64,000 bases of DNA from an uncultured Sutterella sp. (GTDB lineage: Bacteria; Pseudomonadota; Gammaproteobacteria; Burkholderiales; Burkholderiaceae_F), in the NCBI GenBank assembly GCA_900542805.1, contig UQOW01000001.1, positions 62,001-126,000 of the forward strand, given 5' to 3'. Both the position numbers and the translations under genes were made by a program. This document shows positions 27,417 to 37,825 of this stretch, piece by piece. The stretch's first letter is position 1. Each line of letters opens with the position of its first letter. The notes beneath the pieces were generated by a model, which was not told the origin of the DNA, ran no database searches, and saw nothing but the letters and a program-made list of their open reading frames with translations.

Positions 27417-28679
27417 CTAGCCTGCTCGGCGCATCATGTCGAAGAACTCGGCATTGCTCTTGGTGTTACGCATCTTATCCAAGAGGAACTCCATCGCCTC
27501 GATTTCATCCATATCGTAAAGAAGTTTGCGCAGGACCCACACTTTCTGCAATACATCGGGCTTGAGCAAAAGCTCTTCGCGACGCGTACCGGAACGGTTG
27601 ACATTGATGGCCGGATAGACGCGTTTTTCCGCTAGGCGACGCTCCAGATGAATTTCCATGTTGCCCGTGCCTTTGAACTCTTCATAAATCACGTCGTCCA
27701 TGCGTGAGCCCGTATCGATGAGGGCCGTTGCGAGAATCGTAAGCGACCCGCCCTCTTCGATATTGCGTGCCGCACCGAAGAAGCGCTTGGGACGTTGCAG
27801 AGCATTGGCATCGACGCCGCCCGTCAGAACTTTGCCGGAACTCGGAATGACCGTGTTGTAGGCGCGAGCAAGACGCGTAATCGAATCCAAAAGAATGATG
27901 ACGTCTTTCTTGCTTTCAGCCAAACGCTTGGCTTTTTCGATGACCATTTCGGCAACTTGCACGTGGCGTGTAGCCGGCTCGTCGAACGTGCTGGCGATGA
28001 CTTCGCCGCGCACGGAGCGTTGCATCTCGGTCACTTCTTCCGGACGTTCGTCAATCAGGAGCACGATGAGGATGCAATCGGGGTGATTGGCCGTGATGGC
28101 GTGGGCAATGTGCTGCATCAAGACGGTCTTACCGGATTTCGGACTTGCAACAAGCAGTCCGCGCTGGCCCTTACCGATGGGGGCAATGATGTCGATCAAT
28201 CGCCCCGTGATGTTCTCATCGCCGCGCATGTTGCGCTCAAGGGTGAGCGGCACATTCGGAAATAGCGGCGTGAGGTTTTCAAAGAGCATGCGGTGCTTGA
28301 GGTTTTCCGGCGGCTGACCGTTGACCGTATCGACCTTGACGAGGGCGAAATACCGCTCGTTATCTTTGGGGGTACGCACTTCACCTTCAATCGAGTCGCC
28401 CGTGTGCAAGTTAAAGCGGCGGATCTGCGAGGGCGAGATGTAAATGTCGTCGGTGCTGGCCAGGTAGCTCGTATCCGGACTTCTTAAGAAACCGAATCCG
28501 TCGGGCAGAACCTCAAGGGTTCCGTCTCCGAAAATCTGTTCGCCGGACTTGGCACGTTTTTTGAGAATAGCAAACATCAACTCCTGTTTGCGCATACGCT
28601 GCGCGTTCTCGATCTCAAGCTCCGTGGCCATGTCGAGCAGATGGCTGATGTGCAGGGTTTTAAGTTCTGAAAGATGCAT
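27417..28679 (-). CDS. rho: Transcription termination factor Rho
   Basis: A 420-residue hexameric RNA helicase, nearly identical in length to E. coli Rho. The N-terminal helical and cold-shock-like RNA-binding domains ([14 protein letters not shown]) are followed by the ATPase domain: P-loop [20 protein letters not shown] and [13 protein letters not shown]. It lies 65 bp after trxA on the same strand, a conserved proteobacterial arrangement. Confidence 0.98.
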   Translation of the reverse strand: MHLSELKTLHISHLLDMATELEIENAQRMRKQELMFAILKKRAKSGEQIFGDGTLEVLPDGFGFLRSPDTSYLASTDDIYISPSQIRRFNLHTGDSIEGEVRTPKDNERYFALVKVDTVNGQPPENLKHRMLFENLTPLFPNVPLTLERNMRGDENITGRLIDIIAPIGKGQRGLLVASPKSGKTVLMQHIAHAITANHPDCILIVLLIDERPEEVTEMQRSVRGEVIASTFDEPATRHVQVAEMVIEKAKRLAESKKDVIILLDSITRLARAYNTVIPSSGKVLTGGVDANALQRPKRFFGAARNIEEGGSLTILATALIDTGSRMDDVIYEEFKGTGNMEIHLERRLAEKRVYPAINVNRSGTRREELLLKPDVLQKVWVLRKLLYDMDEIEAMEFLLDKMRNTKSNAEFFDMMRRAG

Positions 28680-28744
28680 GAAAAAAGAAAAAAAGAAAAT
28701 GCCGAGCAGACGTTCGTGCGCGTCTGACCGCTCAAAAGAAGTTT

Positions 28745-29074
28745 TTAAAGATATTGGTCGATAAAAGCGGTTAATTGGGATTTGGCCATCATGCCCGTGT
28801 GCTGTCCGACTAAATCTCCGTTTTTAAAGACCAGCAACGTCGGCACACCGCGCACACCGTATTGGGCGGCAACCTCACCGCCCTCGTCGACGTTGTACTT
28901 GGCAAAAAGGACACGTCCTTCGTACTCTTCGGCTGCGGCGTCAACAAGGGGCGAGAGCATACGGCACGGTCCGCACCAAGGTGCCCAGAAATCAACGATA
29001 ACTGGCTTGTCCGTGACGGAGATGATTTCGGACTGAAAATCGCTGTCGGAAACAGAGAGGATTAAATCGCTCAT
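28745..29074 (-). CDS. trxA: Thioredoxin 1
   Basis: Cytoplasmic disulfide reductase of 109 residues with the WCGPC active site near residues 32-36, the cis-Pro in [12 protein letters not shown] and the buried Asp in VDFWAPW. It reduces ribonucleotide reductase and other proteins. An AAGGAACTC-type ribosome binding site lies before ATG 29074. It heads the trxA-rho unit. Confidence 0.97.
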   Translation of the reverse strand: MSDLILSVSDSDFQSEIISVTDKPVIVDFWAPWCGPCRMLSPLVDAAAEEYEGRVLFAKYNVDEGGEVAAQYGVRGVPTLLVFKNGDLVGQHTGMMAKSQLTAFIDQYL

Positions 29075-29257
29075 CAGAGAGTTCCTTTATTCAACGGTTG
29101 TGGAAAGAGTCTTTATTCGGTTGTCGGGATTATTTCGGTTTTCAAACACAAACAAGCCAAGCGGGCACACGGTGCGAAACTGGAAAGGGAAAAAATCGCG
29201 ACAGCTCCGGAACTGGGGCGCGATGCAGGAACATCACGGGCAGACAGGCAGACTATA

Positions 29258-30217
29258 TCAAAAATCAGCGTTTGTGTGCGCCTTCTTTTCGGGTATTTTT
29301 CGAAAATACGAAGCGACAATCGATCCGGAGATGATGTTCCAAAAACTGAAAATCGCTGACGGGACGGCGATCATCGGCATCGCAGCAAAGTGAAGCGAGG
29401 CCAGGGCAGCCCCGAGGCCGGCGTTTTGGGTGCCGACTTCGATGGAAATACACTTACGTTTAGGTAAGTCCGAACCGCAGGCAAGCGCCAAAAGATACCC
29501 TAAAAGCAGCCCGAGACCGTTATGAAGGAATACCGCTAAGAAGGCAAGCGGAACGGCTTGCGAGAGCGAGCCGCTGGCTCCGGCAACGACAACGGCCACG
29601 ATGACGATAATGACGGCAATACTCAGAAGCGGCAGGACGTCGGATGCTTGACGGATTCTCTCTCCGACAAGTGCATGAACGGCAACGCCGGCTGCAACGG
29701 GAATCAGAATAATCCAGCAGATGGATTCAAACATCGCATAGGGGTCAACGGCAACCCACTCCTGAGACAACCATGCCACGATGGTCGGGGTGACAAAGGG
29801 GGCTAGAAGCGTTGTGCAACTTGTGAGGGTCACCGATAGCGCCACGTCGCCGCGTGCCAAATACGTCAGAACGTTACTTGATGTTCCGCCGGGGCAGGCC
29901 CCGACTAAAATCACGCCGATGGCAAGTTCCCCGGGTAGGTCCAAGAAGACACAAAGGCCGTAGGCAATGGCCGGCATCAGACTGTATTGCGCAAAGATTC
30001 CGAGAAGTACTTTCCTCGGATGCGAGAGGACGGCTTTAAAGTCCGAAATCGAAAGCGTCAATCCCATGCCGAACATCACAAGTCCGAGCATCGGCGAGAC
30101 CCAGGGTGTCAGATTGACGAACAGTTCGGGCTTTATATACGCCGCGCCTGCAAACACGAGCATCCAAAGAGGGAAGGTTTTATTGGCGAACCGACTGAAG
30201 TGCTCAAGTCTCTGCAT
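29258..30217 (-). CDS. Bile acid:sodium symporter (BASS) family transporter
   Basis: A 319-residue membrane protein with about nine or ten helices of the BASS/SBF family: MFGMGLTLSISDF, VLVGACPGGTSSNVLTYLARGD (the sodium-site region) and ISIEVGTQNAGLGAAL. Bacterial members move bile acids, pantoate or other organic anions with Na+. ATG 30217 gives the family start; the frame remains open upstream through the tRNA-Asn terminator, which argues against a longer protein. It lies just downstream of tRNA-Asn on the same strand. Confidence 0.92.
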   Translation of the reverse strand: MQRLEHFSRFANKTFPLWMLVFAGAAYIKPELFVNLTPWVSPMLGLVMFGMGLTLSISDFKAVLSHPRKVLLGIFAQYSLMPAIAYGLCVFLDLPGELAIGVILVGACPGGTSSNVLTYLARGDVALSVTLTSCTTLLAPFVTPTIVAWLSQEWVAVDPYAMFESICWIILIPVAAGVAVHALVGERIRQASDVLPLLSIAVIIVIVAVVVAGASGSLSQAVPLAFLAVFLHNGLGLLLGYLLALACGSDLPKRKCISIEVGTQNAGLGAALASLHFAAMPMIAVPSAIFSFWNIISGSIVASYFRKIPEKKAHTNADF

Positions 30218-30297
30218 GGAAGGTTGTCCGAAATGAAGCCTTTCGTTTGTTCGAGATTTGCTTGTCGGATTGCCGATCGGCAAATCCGACAACACAG

Positions 30298-30324
30298 AAA
30301 AAAAAGGCCACCGAAAGGTGGACC
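30298..30324 (-). terminator. Terminator of tRNA-Asn
   Basis: On the minus strand GGTCCACC-TTTC-GGTGGCC forms a strong stem followed by eight T. Confidence 0.85.
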
Positions 30325-30337
30325 GTTCTTTTAAGTC

Positions 30338-30413
30338 TGGCTCCCCGAGTTGGGCTCGAACCAACGACCCACGGATTAACAGTCCGTTGCTCTACCGACT
30401 GAGCTATCGGGGA
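30338..30413 (-). tRNA. tRNA-Asn (GUU)
   Basis: A 76-nt cloverleaf with encoded CCA. Acceptor TCCCCGA/TCGGGGA, D arm TAGCTCAGTCGGTAGAGCA, anticodon loop CTGTTAA with GTT, and T arm GGTTCGAGCC are all present. Confidence 0.97.
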
Positions 30414-30551
30414 ATGCAGAAGCGAAACTATATACACAATCGGAAAAATTGGCAAGACGCAATTCGGAGTTTTTTCGGTTCCGCAAAACGTGTGTTTCCG
30501 TTGTGTCGGTTTTCCGAAAAAAGAATCGGTTCGCCTCTTGCCGAAACTTCC

Positions 30552-31757
30552 TTAGAGCACGGCGGCAAAGGCCCTGGCGACGTACGCAATGTTCGTATCG
30601 TTTAATCCGCACAGGCAAATCCGTCCGTTTTGGACGGCATAAATGCCGAATTCACCGGCGAGGCGTTCAATCTGCTCGGATGTAAAGCCTGTGTAGGAGA
30701 ACATGCCTTTTTGCCGTGCGATAAAACTGAAATCGCGTTTGGCTCCGATTTCTTTCATGGCGCGCGCGAGGGTGACACGCATTGTGCGGATGCGCTGACG
30801 CATACCGGTCACTTCATTCTCCCAAGCAGCTTTTTTCATCGGGTCCGTCAAGATATTGCGCACGATTCGAGCGCCGTGAAGCGGGGGATTGGAGTAACTG
30901 CAGCGCACGAGGTTTTCGGCCTGAGTTAAAACGACGTGCGATTCTTTTTCGTTTTGCGTGACAACCGTAAGGGCTCCGATGCGTTCTCCGTACAGGCCGA
31001 AGTTTTTGGAAAACGAACTGGAAACGAAAAAGTTGAGACCCGATCGGGCAAAAAGACGCACGGCATAGGTGTCTTCTGCAAGGCCGTCCCCGAAGCCCTG
31101 GTAGGCGATATCCAAAAGAGCAATCAGGTGCTTTTTCCGGCAAACCTCAAGCACCTCGTTCCACTGGTCGCAACTTAAGTCATACCCGGTCGGGTTGTGG
31201 CAACAGGCATGTAAAAGGGTAACGCTTTTTTCCGGAAGCCTCTGCAAGTCTTCGATAAGTCCCTCGAAATCGATGCCGATTCCGGGCTTGTAGTACCGAT
31301 ACCGCAAAACCTTCAGACCCGAGGCAGCAAAAAGGGCATTGTGGTTATCCCAGGTCGGATTGCTTGTCGCGCCGACCGTGCAGGACAGACGCGAGGCGAG
31401 TAGGTCGCCGGCTAAGCGTAGCGCCCCCGTCCCTCCGAGTGTTTGAACGGTGGCAGCGCGCTTGCTACGAATGATTTCGCTTTCCGGACCGAAAAGTAAC
31501 TCTTGCACGGCGCACCGCAAGGCCGCATCGCCGCTCATGGGGCCGTAATAGTGGCGTGAACCGCCCGGCGTGCCGGCCAAGGCCGTTTCTTCCTGACGGA
31601 CGACATCTAAGGTTGTCGGATTACCGTTCGCGTCAAGGTAGGCGCCGACACCGAGATTAACTTTTTCGGCTCGGGTGTCTCGGGCAAAGCGCTCGGAAAC
31701 GCCGAGAATCGGATCGGCCGGAGCCTCCTGAAGCGTATGAAACAGATCGTCGTGCAT
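30552..31757 (-). CDS. Aromatic/aspartate aminotransferase (class I)
   Basis: A 401-residue PLP enzyme of the AspC/TyrB group. The PLP lysine lies in SSSFSKNFGLYGERIGAL near residue 256. Other conserved residues: Trp in NPTWDNH, Asn in CHNPTG, Asp and Tyr in LLDIAYQGF, Arg in VRCSYSNPP and the C-terminal carboxylate-binding Arg in NGRICLCG. It transfers amino groups between aspartate or aromatic amino acids and 2-oxoglutarate; which substrate dominates is not decidable. It starts 65 bp downstream of the thiE stop on the same strand. Confidence 0.93.
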   Translation of the reverse strand: MHDDLFHTLQEAPADPILGVSERFARDTRAEKVNLGVGAYLDANGNPTTLDVVRQEETALAGTPGGSRHYYGPMSGDAALRCAVQELLFGPESEIIRSKRAATVQTLGGTGALRLAGDLLASRLSCTVGATSNPTWDNHNALFAASGLKVLRYRYYKPGIGIDFEGLIEDLQRLPEKSVTLLHACCHNPTGYDLSCDQWNEVLEVCRKKHLIALLDIAYQGFGDGLAEDTYAVRLFARSGLNFFVSSSFSKNFGLYGERIGALTVVTQNEKESHVVLTQAENLVRCSYSNPPLHGARIVRNILTDPMKKAAWENEVTGMRQRIRTMRVTLARAMKEIGAKRDFSFIARQKGMFSYTGFTSEQIERLAGEFGIYAVQNGRICLCGLNDTNIAYVARAFAAVL

Positions 31758-31822
31758 GGGTAACCCTCCTGCAAATGCTTGTATACGAGAAAACTATACA
31801 GACAGTAGACTTCCCGAATCAC

Positions 31823-32461
31823 CTAGGAAACTTGACCGAACGCGGATTTCAGTGTTCTTGTCGCTAAAGCAATGTCGCGTTGTCCGCAAATTGCTGAAAC
31901 AACGGCAATGCCGCGAGCGCCGGCGCAGCGCATTTCCGGAGCCTGCGCAACGCCGATGCCTCCGATTGCAACGACAGGGACGGAAAGATTTTCTATGATT
32001 CGGCGTAGCACATCCGGACCCATCGCCGGCGCGGCATCTTTTTTGGTCGACGTGGCGTAAACCGGGCCTACACCGGCGTAGTCGACAACAGTCGGATCTA
32101 AAGTTCCGATTTCTTCGTACCGGGTAATCGAAAGACCGATGACGACATCTTTCCCTAAAAGGGCACGAGCCTTGCGCGGATTCATGTCGCTTTGTCCGAC
32201 GTGTACCCCGCTTGCTCCGATGATTTCGGCGGCCTTAACGTCGTTATTGACAATCAGCGGTACACCGTAGGGCGATAAAACGCGTTTTAACTTAAGTCCG
32301 CAGTCCACAAGAGCCTGTGTGCTCCAATTCGGAGCCCGAAGTTGCACGCAGGTGACACCGGCCTGGGCGGCTTGACGGGCCGTTTGCACCATGCCGTCGG
32401 AACCGCCGCACAAAACGGGGTCTAAGACAAGATAAAGTGTCAAATCCGGAGACGTTCGCAT
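31823..32461 (-). CDS. thiE: Thiamine-phosphate synthase
   Basis: Couples HMP-PP and HET-P to thiamine phosphate. The 212-residue TIM barrel has GVHVGQSDM, GPVYATSTKKDA and VAIGGIG. ATG 32461 shares one base with the thiM stop (TGATG); an in-frame GTG one codon upstream is less likely. Two positions differ from B. subtilis ThiE: QLREK reads QLRAP, and the first Asp of VNDD is Asn. Other phosphate-site residues are kept, so activity may be retained. Confidence 0.92.
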   Translation of the reverse strand: MRTSPDLTLYLVLDPVLCGGSDGMVQTARQAAQAGVTCVQLRAPNWSTQALVDCGLKLKRVLSPYGVPLIVNNDVKAAEIIGASGVHVGQSDMNPRKARALLGKDVVIGLSITRYEEIGTLDPTVVDYAGVGPVYATSTKKDAAPAMGPDVLRRIIENLSVPVVAIGGIGVAQAPEMRCAGARGIAVVSAICGQRDIALATRTLKSAFGQVS

Positions 32462-33240
32462 CACAGGGACTGAAGGCTGATGGTTTCAAGGGCGTCTAAA
32501 TAGGCCGTATGAAAACTTCCGTAAGGCTTGTCGCCGACAGTTTGTGCCGCACTTTTTGCCAGAGCGCAGGCAGAAGCGGCGGCCACGAGCGTATCGTCGG
32601 CTCCTGCGATGAGAGCAGCGACCAGGGCCGATAAGGAACACCCGGTGCCGACAATACGACCGACTTTGGCGTTTCCGCCGGAAACCGAAAGCGTGCGCGT
32701 TCCGTCCGTGATGTAGTCGATCTGACCCGTGACGGCGACGATGGTTTGGGCCCCGGAGGCAAGGGTCTCGGCCGCCTTTAACGCATCGGCACTTGTCAGG
32801 ATGCTGTCAACACCTTTGGCCGTTTTTTCTCCGCCGCTTAGTGCCACAATTTCAGACGGGTTGCCGCGGATGACCGTCGGGCTGTTCAGGACGAGTTTGG
32901 CAATCACGGAATCGCGCCAGGGCGAGACGCCGGCGGCAACCGGATCGAGCACCCAGGGTTTTTGGGCATACAATGCCGCGCGCGTTGTCAGCAGCATCGC
33001 ATCGGCATCGGGTGCCGTCAGGGTCCCGACATTGACAAGTAACGCCGCGGCAATGCGCGTAAAGTCCGGCGCTTCTTGTTTGGCCGGAAGCATGGCGGGG
33101 CTAGCGCCGGCTGCCGCAAGGACATCGGCCGTAAAGGCACAGGCAACGACATTGGTCATGCAGTGAACCAGAGGATTGGTACGGCGGACGCGTGCCCATT
33201 CGCGGCGAGCTACCGATAAGTCAAGGGGTTGGACGGACAT
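32461..33240 (-). CDS. thiM: Hydroxyethylthiazole kinase
   Basis: Salvage kinase that phosphorylates the thiazole HET. The 259-residue ribokinase-like protein has NPLVHCMTN near the N-terminus, GNPSEI, VTGQIDY and the catalytic Cys in GTGCSLSALVA. ATG 33240 is preceded by AGAAAGAGAA; the frame is open 41 codons further but without family similarity. It forms a two-gene salvage operon with thiE. No TPP riboswitch is seen upstream. Confidence 0.93.
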   Translation of the reverse strand: MSVQPLDLSVARREWARVRRTNPLVHCMTNVVACAFTADVLAAAGASPAMLPAKQEAPDFTRIAAALLVNVGTLTAPDADAMLLTTRAALYAQKPWVLDPVAAGVSPWRDSVIAKLVLNSPTVIRGNPSEIVALSGGEKTAKGVDSILTSADALKAAETLASGAQTIVAVTGQIDYITDGTRTLSVSGGNAKVGRIVGTGCSLSALVAALIAGADDTLVAAASACALAKSAAQTVGDKPYGSFHTAYLDALETISLQSL

Positions 33241-33405
33241 GGATTCTCTTTCTTTTAGCCGGCTGAAAAAACGCGCCGTATCGTTTTTTTCCGCATTATA
33301 AGAAGAGCGGGCAAAGAGGGCTTTTTGTCGGGCCTGTGTCAAAACGCAACGAATCGGAAACATTGTTTTTTCAGCTCAATTCGTTTGCATTGCGCCATCC
33401 ATGAG

Positions 33406-33411
33406 TAAAAT
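33406..33411 (+). promoter_or_regulatory. Possible -10 element upstream of infA
   Basis: TAAAAT at 33406-33411 with TTTGCA at 33384-33389 (16-bp spacing), about 78 bp before the start codon. Confidence 0.35.
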
Positions 33412-33488
33412 CCCCCCCGTTACGTGCGTAGCGAAGGGATTAGAACAGTCTTTCGTCTGCGTTGTGTTTATTTTTCTTTTTCGGATTT

Positions 33489-33749
33489 ATGGCAAAAGAA
33501 GACCTGATTGAAATGGCCGGTGAAGTGCTCGAAGTGCTTCCCGATGCGCGGTACCGCGTGAAATTGGAAAACGGGCATGAGCTCATTGCTTACACAAACG
33601 GCAAGATGCGCAAGCACCACATTCGTATTCTGGCGGGGGACAAAGTTTCTTTGGAACTTTCTCCGTACGATTTGACGAAGGGTCGTATCACGTTCCGTCA
33701 CATTGACGGTCGCCCGGCTGCGACTCCTGCTCCGGCCCGTCGTCGTTAA
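33489..33749 (+). CDS. infA: Translation initiation factor IF-1 (long betaproteobacterial type)
   Basis: An 86-residue OB-fold protein beginning [13 protein letters not shown], with [27 protein letters not shown] and the typical [10 protein letters not shown]. The tail after residue 72 ([14 protein letters not shown]) is an Ala/Pro/Arg extension found in the second IF-1 type of betaproteobacteria. It blocks the ribosomal A site during initiation. The start is fixed by the family N-terminus, but it is preceded by a T/C-rich run rather than a purine-rich ribosome binding site. Confidence 0.95.
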   Translation: MAKEDLIEMAGEVLEVLPDARYRVKLENGHELIAYTNGKMRKHHIRILAGDKVSLELSPYDLTKGRITFRHIDGRPAATPAPARRR

Positions 33750-33799
33750 TCGGTTTTCACTTCGGGACGACTCAGTTTCCGAAGAAGGCGCGCCTTCCT

Positions 33800-35302
33800 A
33801 TGTTTGAGGATGACGACTTATTTGCGGTTCCGGGCCCGGTTCGGGAGGCGCCCCTTTTTTCCGTTTCCGATTTGCTCGGGCAACTCAATGCCGTGATGGC
33901 AGGAACCTTCGGTCAGGTTCGTGTTATCGGTGAAATTCACGCATTCAAGCCGGCAGCGTCCGGACACTGGTACATCGATCTGAAAGACGAACGCCGGGAT
34001 GCGGTCTTGCAGTTGTGCTTTTTCCGGCAAAAGCGCTTTGCTCAAACCTATATTCCGAAAGTCGGAGATTTGGTTCAAGTCAGGGGCAATCTCAATATCT
34101 ACATGCCTCGCGGGCAGCTATCGCTCAATGTTTCGTCGATAGAGCCGGCAGGGGACGGTGCGCTTTACGCCCAGTTTATGGCCCTGAAAGCTAAACTAGA
34201 GGGCGAAGGTCTCTTTAATGCGGCCCGCAAAAAACCGATTCCGCTTTACCCGAAGCGGGTCGGTGTGGTCACAAGTTTAGCCGGAGCTGCTTTGCGCGAT
34301 GTCGTCAAAACTGTCTCCCTACACGCTCCCAATATCGAACTTATCGTGTATCCGACGCCGGTACAGGGACCCGAAGCCGAAAGCCAAGTGATTCGAGCCT
34401 TACAGGTAGCCGATGCGCAAGGTATGGTCGACTGCATTCTTTTGGTGCGCGGCGGGGGGGCGCTCACGGACTTATGGACTTTTAACGGCGAGGCTCTGGC
34501 ACGGGCCGTCGCGGGGATGCATCTTCCGGTCGTAAGCGGTATCGGGCATGAGACTGACACGACGATTGCCGACTTTGTCGCCGACCTTCGGGCGGCAACG
34601 CCGACGGCCGCGGCCTTGTGTGTCGCATCGGGTTGGGAAAACGGTCGTGAGAAGTTTTTCGGACTGTGTAAGCGCCTTATTGCGGCCAAAGAGGCCGAAC
34701 TCAGGCTTGCCGAGCAGATGCTCAAAGGGCGAGCCAATCCGAGGCGGGCCATGGAAACAATCTTGGATAATCTCGGACGCCGGGCAGATGAGGTGCACCA
34801 CGCCCTTCAAAGCGCCATGCGTGCCCTTTTTGATGAGAAAAAGCGGCATGCTCAAGAGCTTACAGATCGCCTTTTACGCGCTAAACCCTCGGTGCGCGAA
34901 TCTTCGGAGCGACTCGTGCATGTGCTGACGCGTTTTGAAAATGCACGAGCCAGCTGTTTGCAGCAGCGCACCAATCGCATGGATCTTTTAAAGGCGCGTC
35001 TTAACGGGGTAAGACCGGATGTTGTCCGGGTGAAAAGCCGTCTGGAGGCCGTACACAAGCGTCTGAATTTGGCGTATTCGCATCAGATGCAAACGCGCCT
35101 TGCTCGCCTTAAAGCCCTTCAAGACCGCCTGCAAAGCGTTGACGTCAAACGTGTTCTTGAGCGAGGATTTTGTCTTGTTCGAGATGAAAACGGGCGCCTT
35201 CATTCGCGCGCCGGCGATCTGACGGTCGGGCAGGGTGTCAATCTTTATTTTTCCGACGGCAACGCTTTTGCACGCGTTGAGAAAAACGCTCTGAAAAAAT
35301 AG
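33800..35302 (+). CDS. xseA: Exodeoxyribonuclease VII large subunit
   Basis: Single-strand exonuclease subunit, 500 residues. It has an N-terminal OB domain (LLGQLNAVMAGTFGQVRVIGE... ASGHWYIDLKD), a catalytic core with RVGVVTSLAGAALRD, GGGALTDLW and GIGHETDTTIADFVAD, a long basic coiled-coil region (about 290-440) and a C-terminal segment with RGFCLVRDENG. The xseB partner is not in this window. It starts 50 bp after infA. Confidence 0.95.
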   Translation: MFEDDDLFAVPGPVREAPLFSVSDLLGQLNAVMAGTFGQVRVIGEIHAFKPAASGHWYIDLKDERRDAVLQLCFFRQKRFAQTYIPKVGDLVQVRGNLNIYMPRGQLSLNVSSIEPAGDGALYAQFMALKAKLEGEGLFNAARKKPIPLYPKRVGVVTSLAGAALRDVVKTVSLHAPNIELIVYPTPVQGPEAESQVIRALQVADAQGMVDCILLVRGGGALTDLWTFNGEALARAVAGMHLPVVSGIGHETDTTIADFVADLRAATPTAAALCVASGWENGREKFFGLCKRLIAAKEAELRLAEQMLKGRANPRRAMETILDNLGRRADEVHHALQSAMRALFDEKKRHAQELTDRLLRAKPSVRESSERLVHVLTRFENARASCLQQRTNRMDLLKARLNGVRPDVVRVKSRLEAVHKRLNLAYSHQMQTRLARLKALQDRLQSVDVKRVLERGFCLVRDENGRLHSRAGDLTVGQGVNLYFSDGNAFARVEKNALKK

Positions 35303-35442
35303 TTTTCGATTTTTCAGGGCTCTTGCCGTTTTCGTCCGTCTTTTTTTCGTTTCTTCCTATATGATATGTCACCAAGGGGAAATTCCGATTGCAAACGGGA
35401 TTTCGGGTTCGTAACTTACTAGATGATTCAGAGGAGACGCCC

Positions 35443-36060
35443 ATGCCAGAGTTTGTCTTACCGCCTTTGGGTTTTTCGCTTGACAGCCTCGCGCCCGCTA
35501 TGAGCCGGGAAACGCTTGAGTACCATTACGGAAAGCACCACCAGGGCTATATCAGCAATTTAAATACCTTGGTCAAAGGCAGTATCTTCGAGGGTAAGTC
35601 CCTCAAGGAAATCGTTAAAACAGCGCAGGGCGCTGTTTTTGACAATGCTGCACAGGCGTTTAACCATTCGTTCTTTTGGAAAAGCTTAACACCCGACGGC
35701 GGCGGTGAACCCGGCGAAAAACTGATGGCAGCCATTGTGGCCCGTTGGGGTAGCTTCGAAGGGTTTAAGAAGGCGTTCCTCGCCGCATCGCTCGCGCGGA
35801 TCGGAAGCGGTTGGATTTGGCTCGTGCACAAGTCCTCGGGAGCTCTTGAAATCGTGTCGACGTCCAATGCCGGCACACCCTTAACGGAACATATGCGTCC
35901 GCTTTTGGTCCTCGACGTTTGGGAGCATGCGTACTATTTGGACTATCGCAATGCACGCGGTAAGTATGTCGAGGCGTTCTTCAATAGTTGCGTCAACTGG
36001 AAATTTGCCGACGCTCGCTTTAACGGGCAGCCGAGCGGCTGTGACTGCCGTCCGGAGTAA
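35443..36060 (+). CDS. sodB: Superoxide dismutase (Fe type)
   Basis: A 205-residue Fe/Mn superoxide dismutase. Metal ligands are in YHYGKHHQGY (His27 region), NHSFFW and DVWEHAYYLDY. ATG 35443 follows GAGGAG at ideal spacing and yields the family N-terminus; the 18 codons upstream are not coding. TATGAT near 35360 may be the -10. The sequence is closer to the iron type, but metal choice cannot be proven by reading. Confidence 0.95.
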   Translation: MPEFVLPPLGFSLDSLAPAMSRETLEYHYGKHHQGYISNLNTLVKGSIFEGKSLKEIVKTAQGAVFDNAAQAFNHSFFWKSLTPDGGGEPGEKLMAAIVARWGSFEGFKKAFLAASLARIGSGWIWLVHKSSGALEIVSTSNAGTPLTEHMRPLLVLDVWEHAYYLDYRNARGKYVEAFFNSCVNWKFADARFNGQPSGCDCRPE

Positions 36061-36090
36061 AGACGACGGTTCTTCTCAAAAAGGAAAAGA

Positions 36091-36117
36091 GGCTTCGCTT
36101 GACGGCGAGGCCTTTTT
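36091..36117 (+). terminator. Terminator of sodB
   Basis: GGCTTCGC-TTGACG-GCGAGGCC stem (one G·U pair) followed by six T. Confidence 0.85.
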
Positions 36118-36271
36118 TGAATTTCGCGCGTCAAACTAAGCCATTTCCCCTGTCAGTGGGGTAAAATCCTCGCTTGCTGCAACGTGTCCGTACTTTGAAG
36201 GATGCGTTGTGCTTGACTGAAAGAAAAACAAGAACATATCTCATTTCACTTTTTACTCTTTGGAGAGTTGA

Positions 36272-37285
<1,014 letters not shown>

Positions 37286-37318
37286 TTTTTGTCCTAGTGA
37301 CAAATATGTGATGTAATG

Positions 37319-37346
37319 AAAGGGGTGCCGGCGGGTGCCCCTTTTT
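37319..37346 (+). terminator. Terminator of gapA
   Basis: AAAGGGG/CCCCTTT outer stem with a GC-rich inner TGCC...GGGTG pairing, followed by five T. Confidence 0.8.
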
Positions 37347-37362
37347 CGTCTCGGAGAGTGTT

Positions 37363-37782
37363 GTGAAACCCACCAGATTCCTTGTTAGTTTTGTTTTACT
37401 GTGCGCCTCGTTTTCGGCGCATGCCGAATCAGTTTTCTTTGAATACAGTGGAAAGTTTTATCCGCTTGAGGTTGTGTCCAACCCGTGTGCCGATGCCCTT
37501 GTCAAGCGTCTTCCCGTGATGATGAGTTTCGAGGATTTCGGCAAAAGCGAGCGCATTGCGTACCTGAAGTACCCGCTTCCGCTTCTGAAAGAGAAAATCC
37601 AATACACGCCGAAAAAAGGTGATATCGCATATTGGCCGCCGAGACGAAATCTAACGGTTTATCTAACCGACCCCGATTACAAAGCCGATGTCATTCCAAT
37701 CGGGCGCGTCTCGGATGAGGCCCTCGAGATGATCCGTACGTCCAAAAGCTCGGTGATGAATCTGGTGCGCGAAGCCAAGTAG
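37363..37782 (+). CDS. Secreted cyclophilin-like fold protein
   Basis: A 139-residue protein with a classical signal peptide (KPTRFLVSFVLLCASFSAHA, cut before ES). The mature part fits the cyclophilin-like domain of the TM1367/Cyclophil_like2 type: LVKRLPVMMSFEDFGKSERIAYL and the hallmark GDIAYWPPRRNLTVYL. The role of the family is not established; it is not a proven peptidyl-prolyl isomerase. It lies 17 bp after the gapA terminator and before a DUF362 remnant. Confidence 0.78.
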   Translation: MKPTRFLVSFVLLCASFSAHAESVFFEYSGKFYPLEVVSNPCADALVKRLPVMMSFEDFGKSERIAYLKYPLPLLKEKIQYTPKKGDIAYWPPRRNLTVYLTDPDYKADVIPIGRVSDEALEMIRTSKSSVMNLVREAK

Positions 37783-37825
37783 AGCACGGAGGACGCTCCT
37801 TGTTTTCCCGATCGAAACCGTTCAC

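Noticed and set aside
29075..29257. Small plus-strand frames (29098-29393) between trxA and the BASS gene
   Set aside because: They run into the BASS gene antisense and have no recognisable motif.
29258..30413. tRNA-Asn as an integration site for a mobile element with the BASS gene
   Set aside because: No integrase, no repeat of the tRNA 3' end and no change in composition were seen; the tRNA has its own terminator.
33241..33480. TPP riboswitch upstream of thiM
   Set aside because: No CTGAGA or other conserved thi-box elements were found in the leader on the minus strand.
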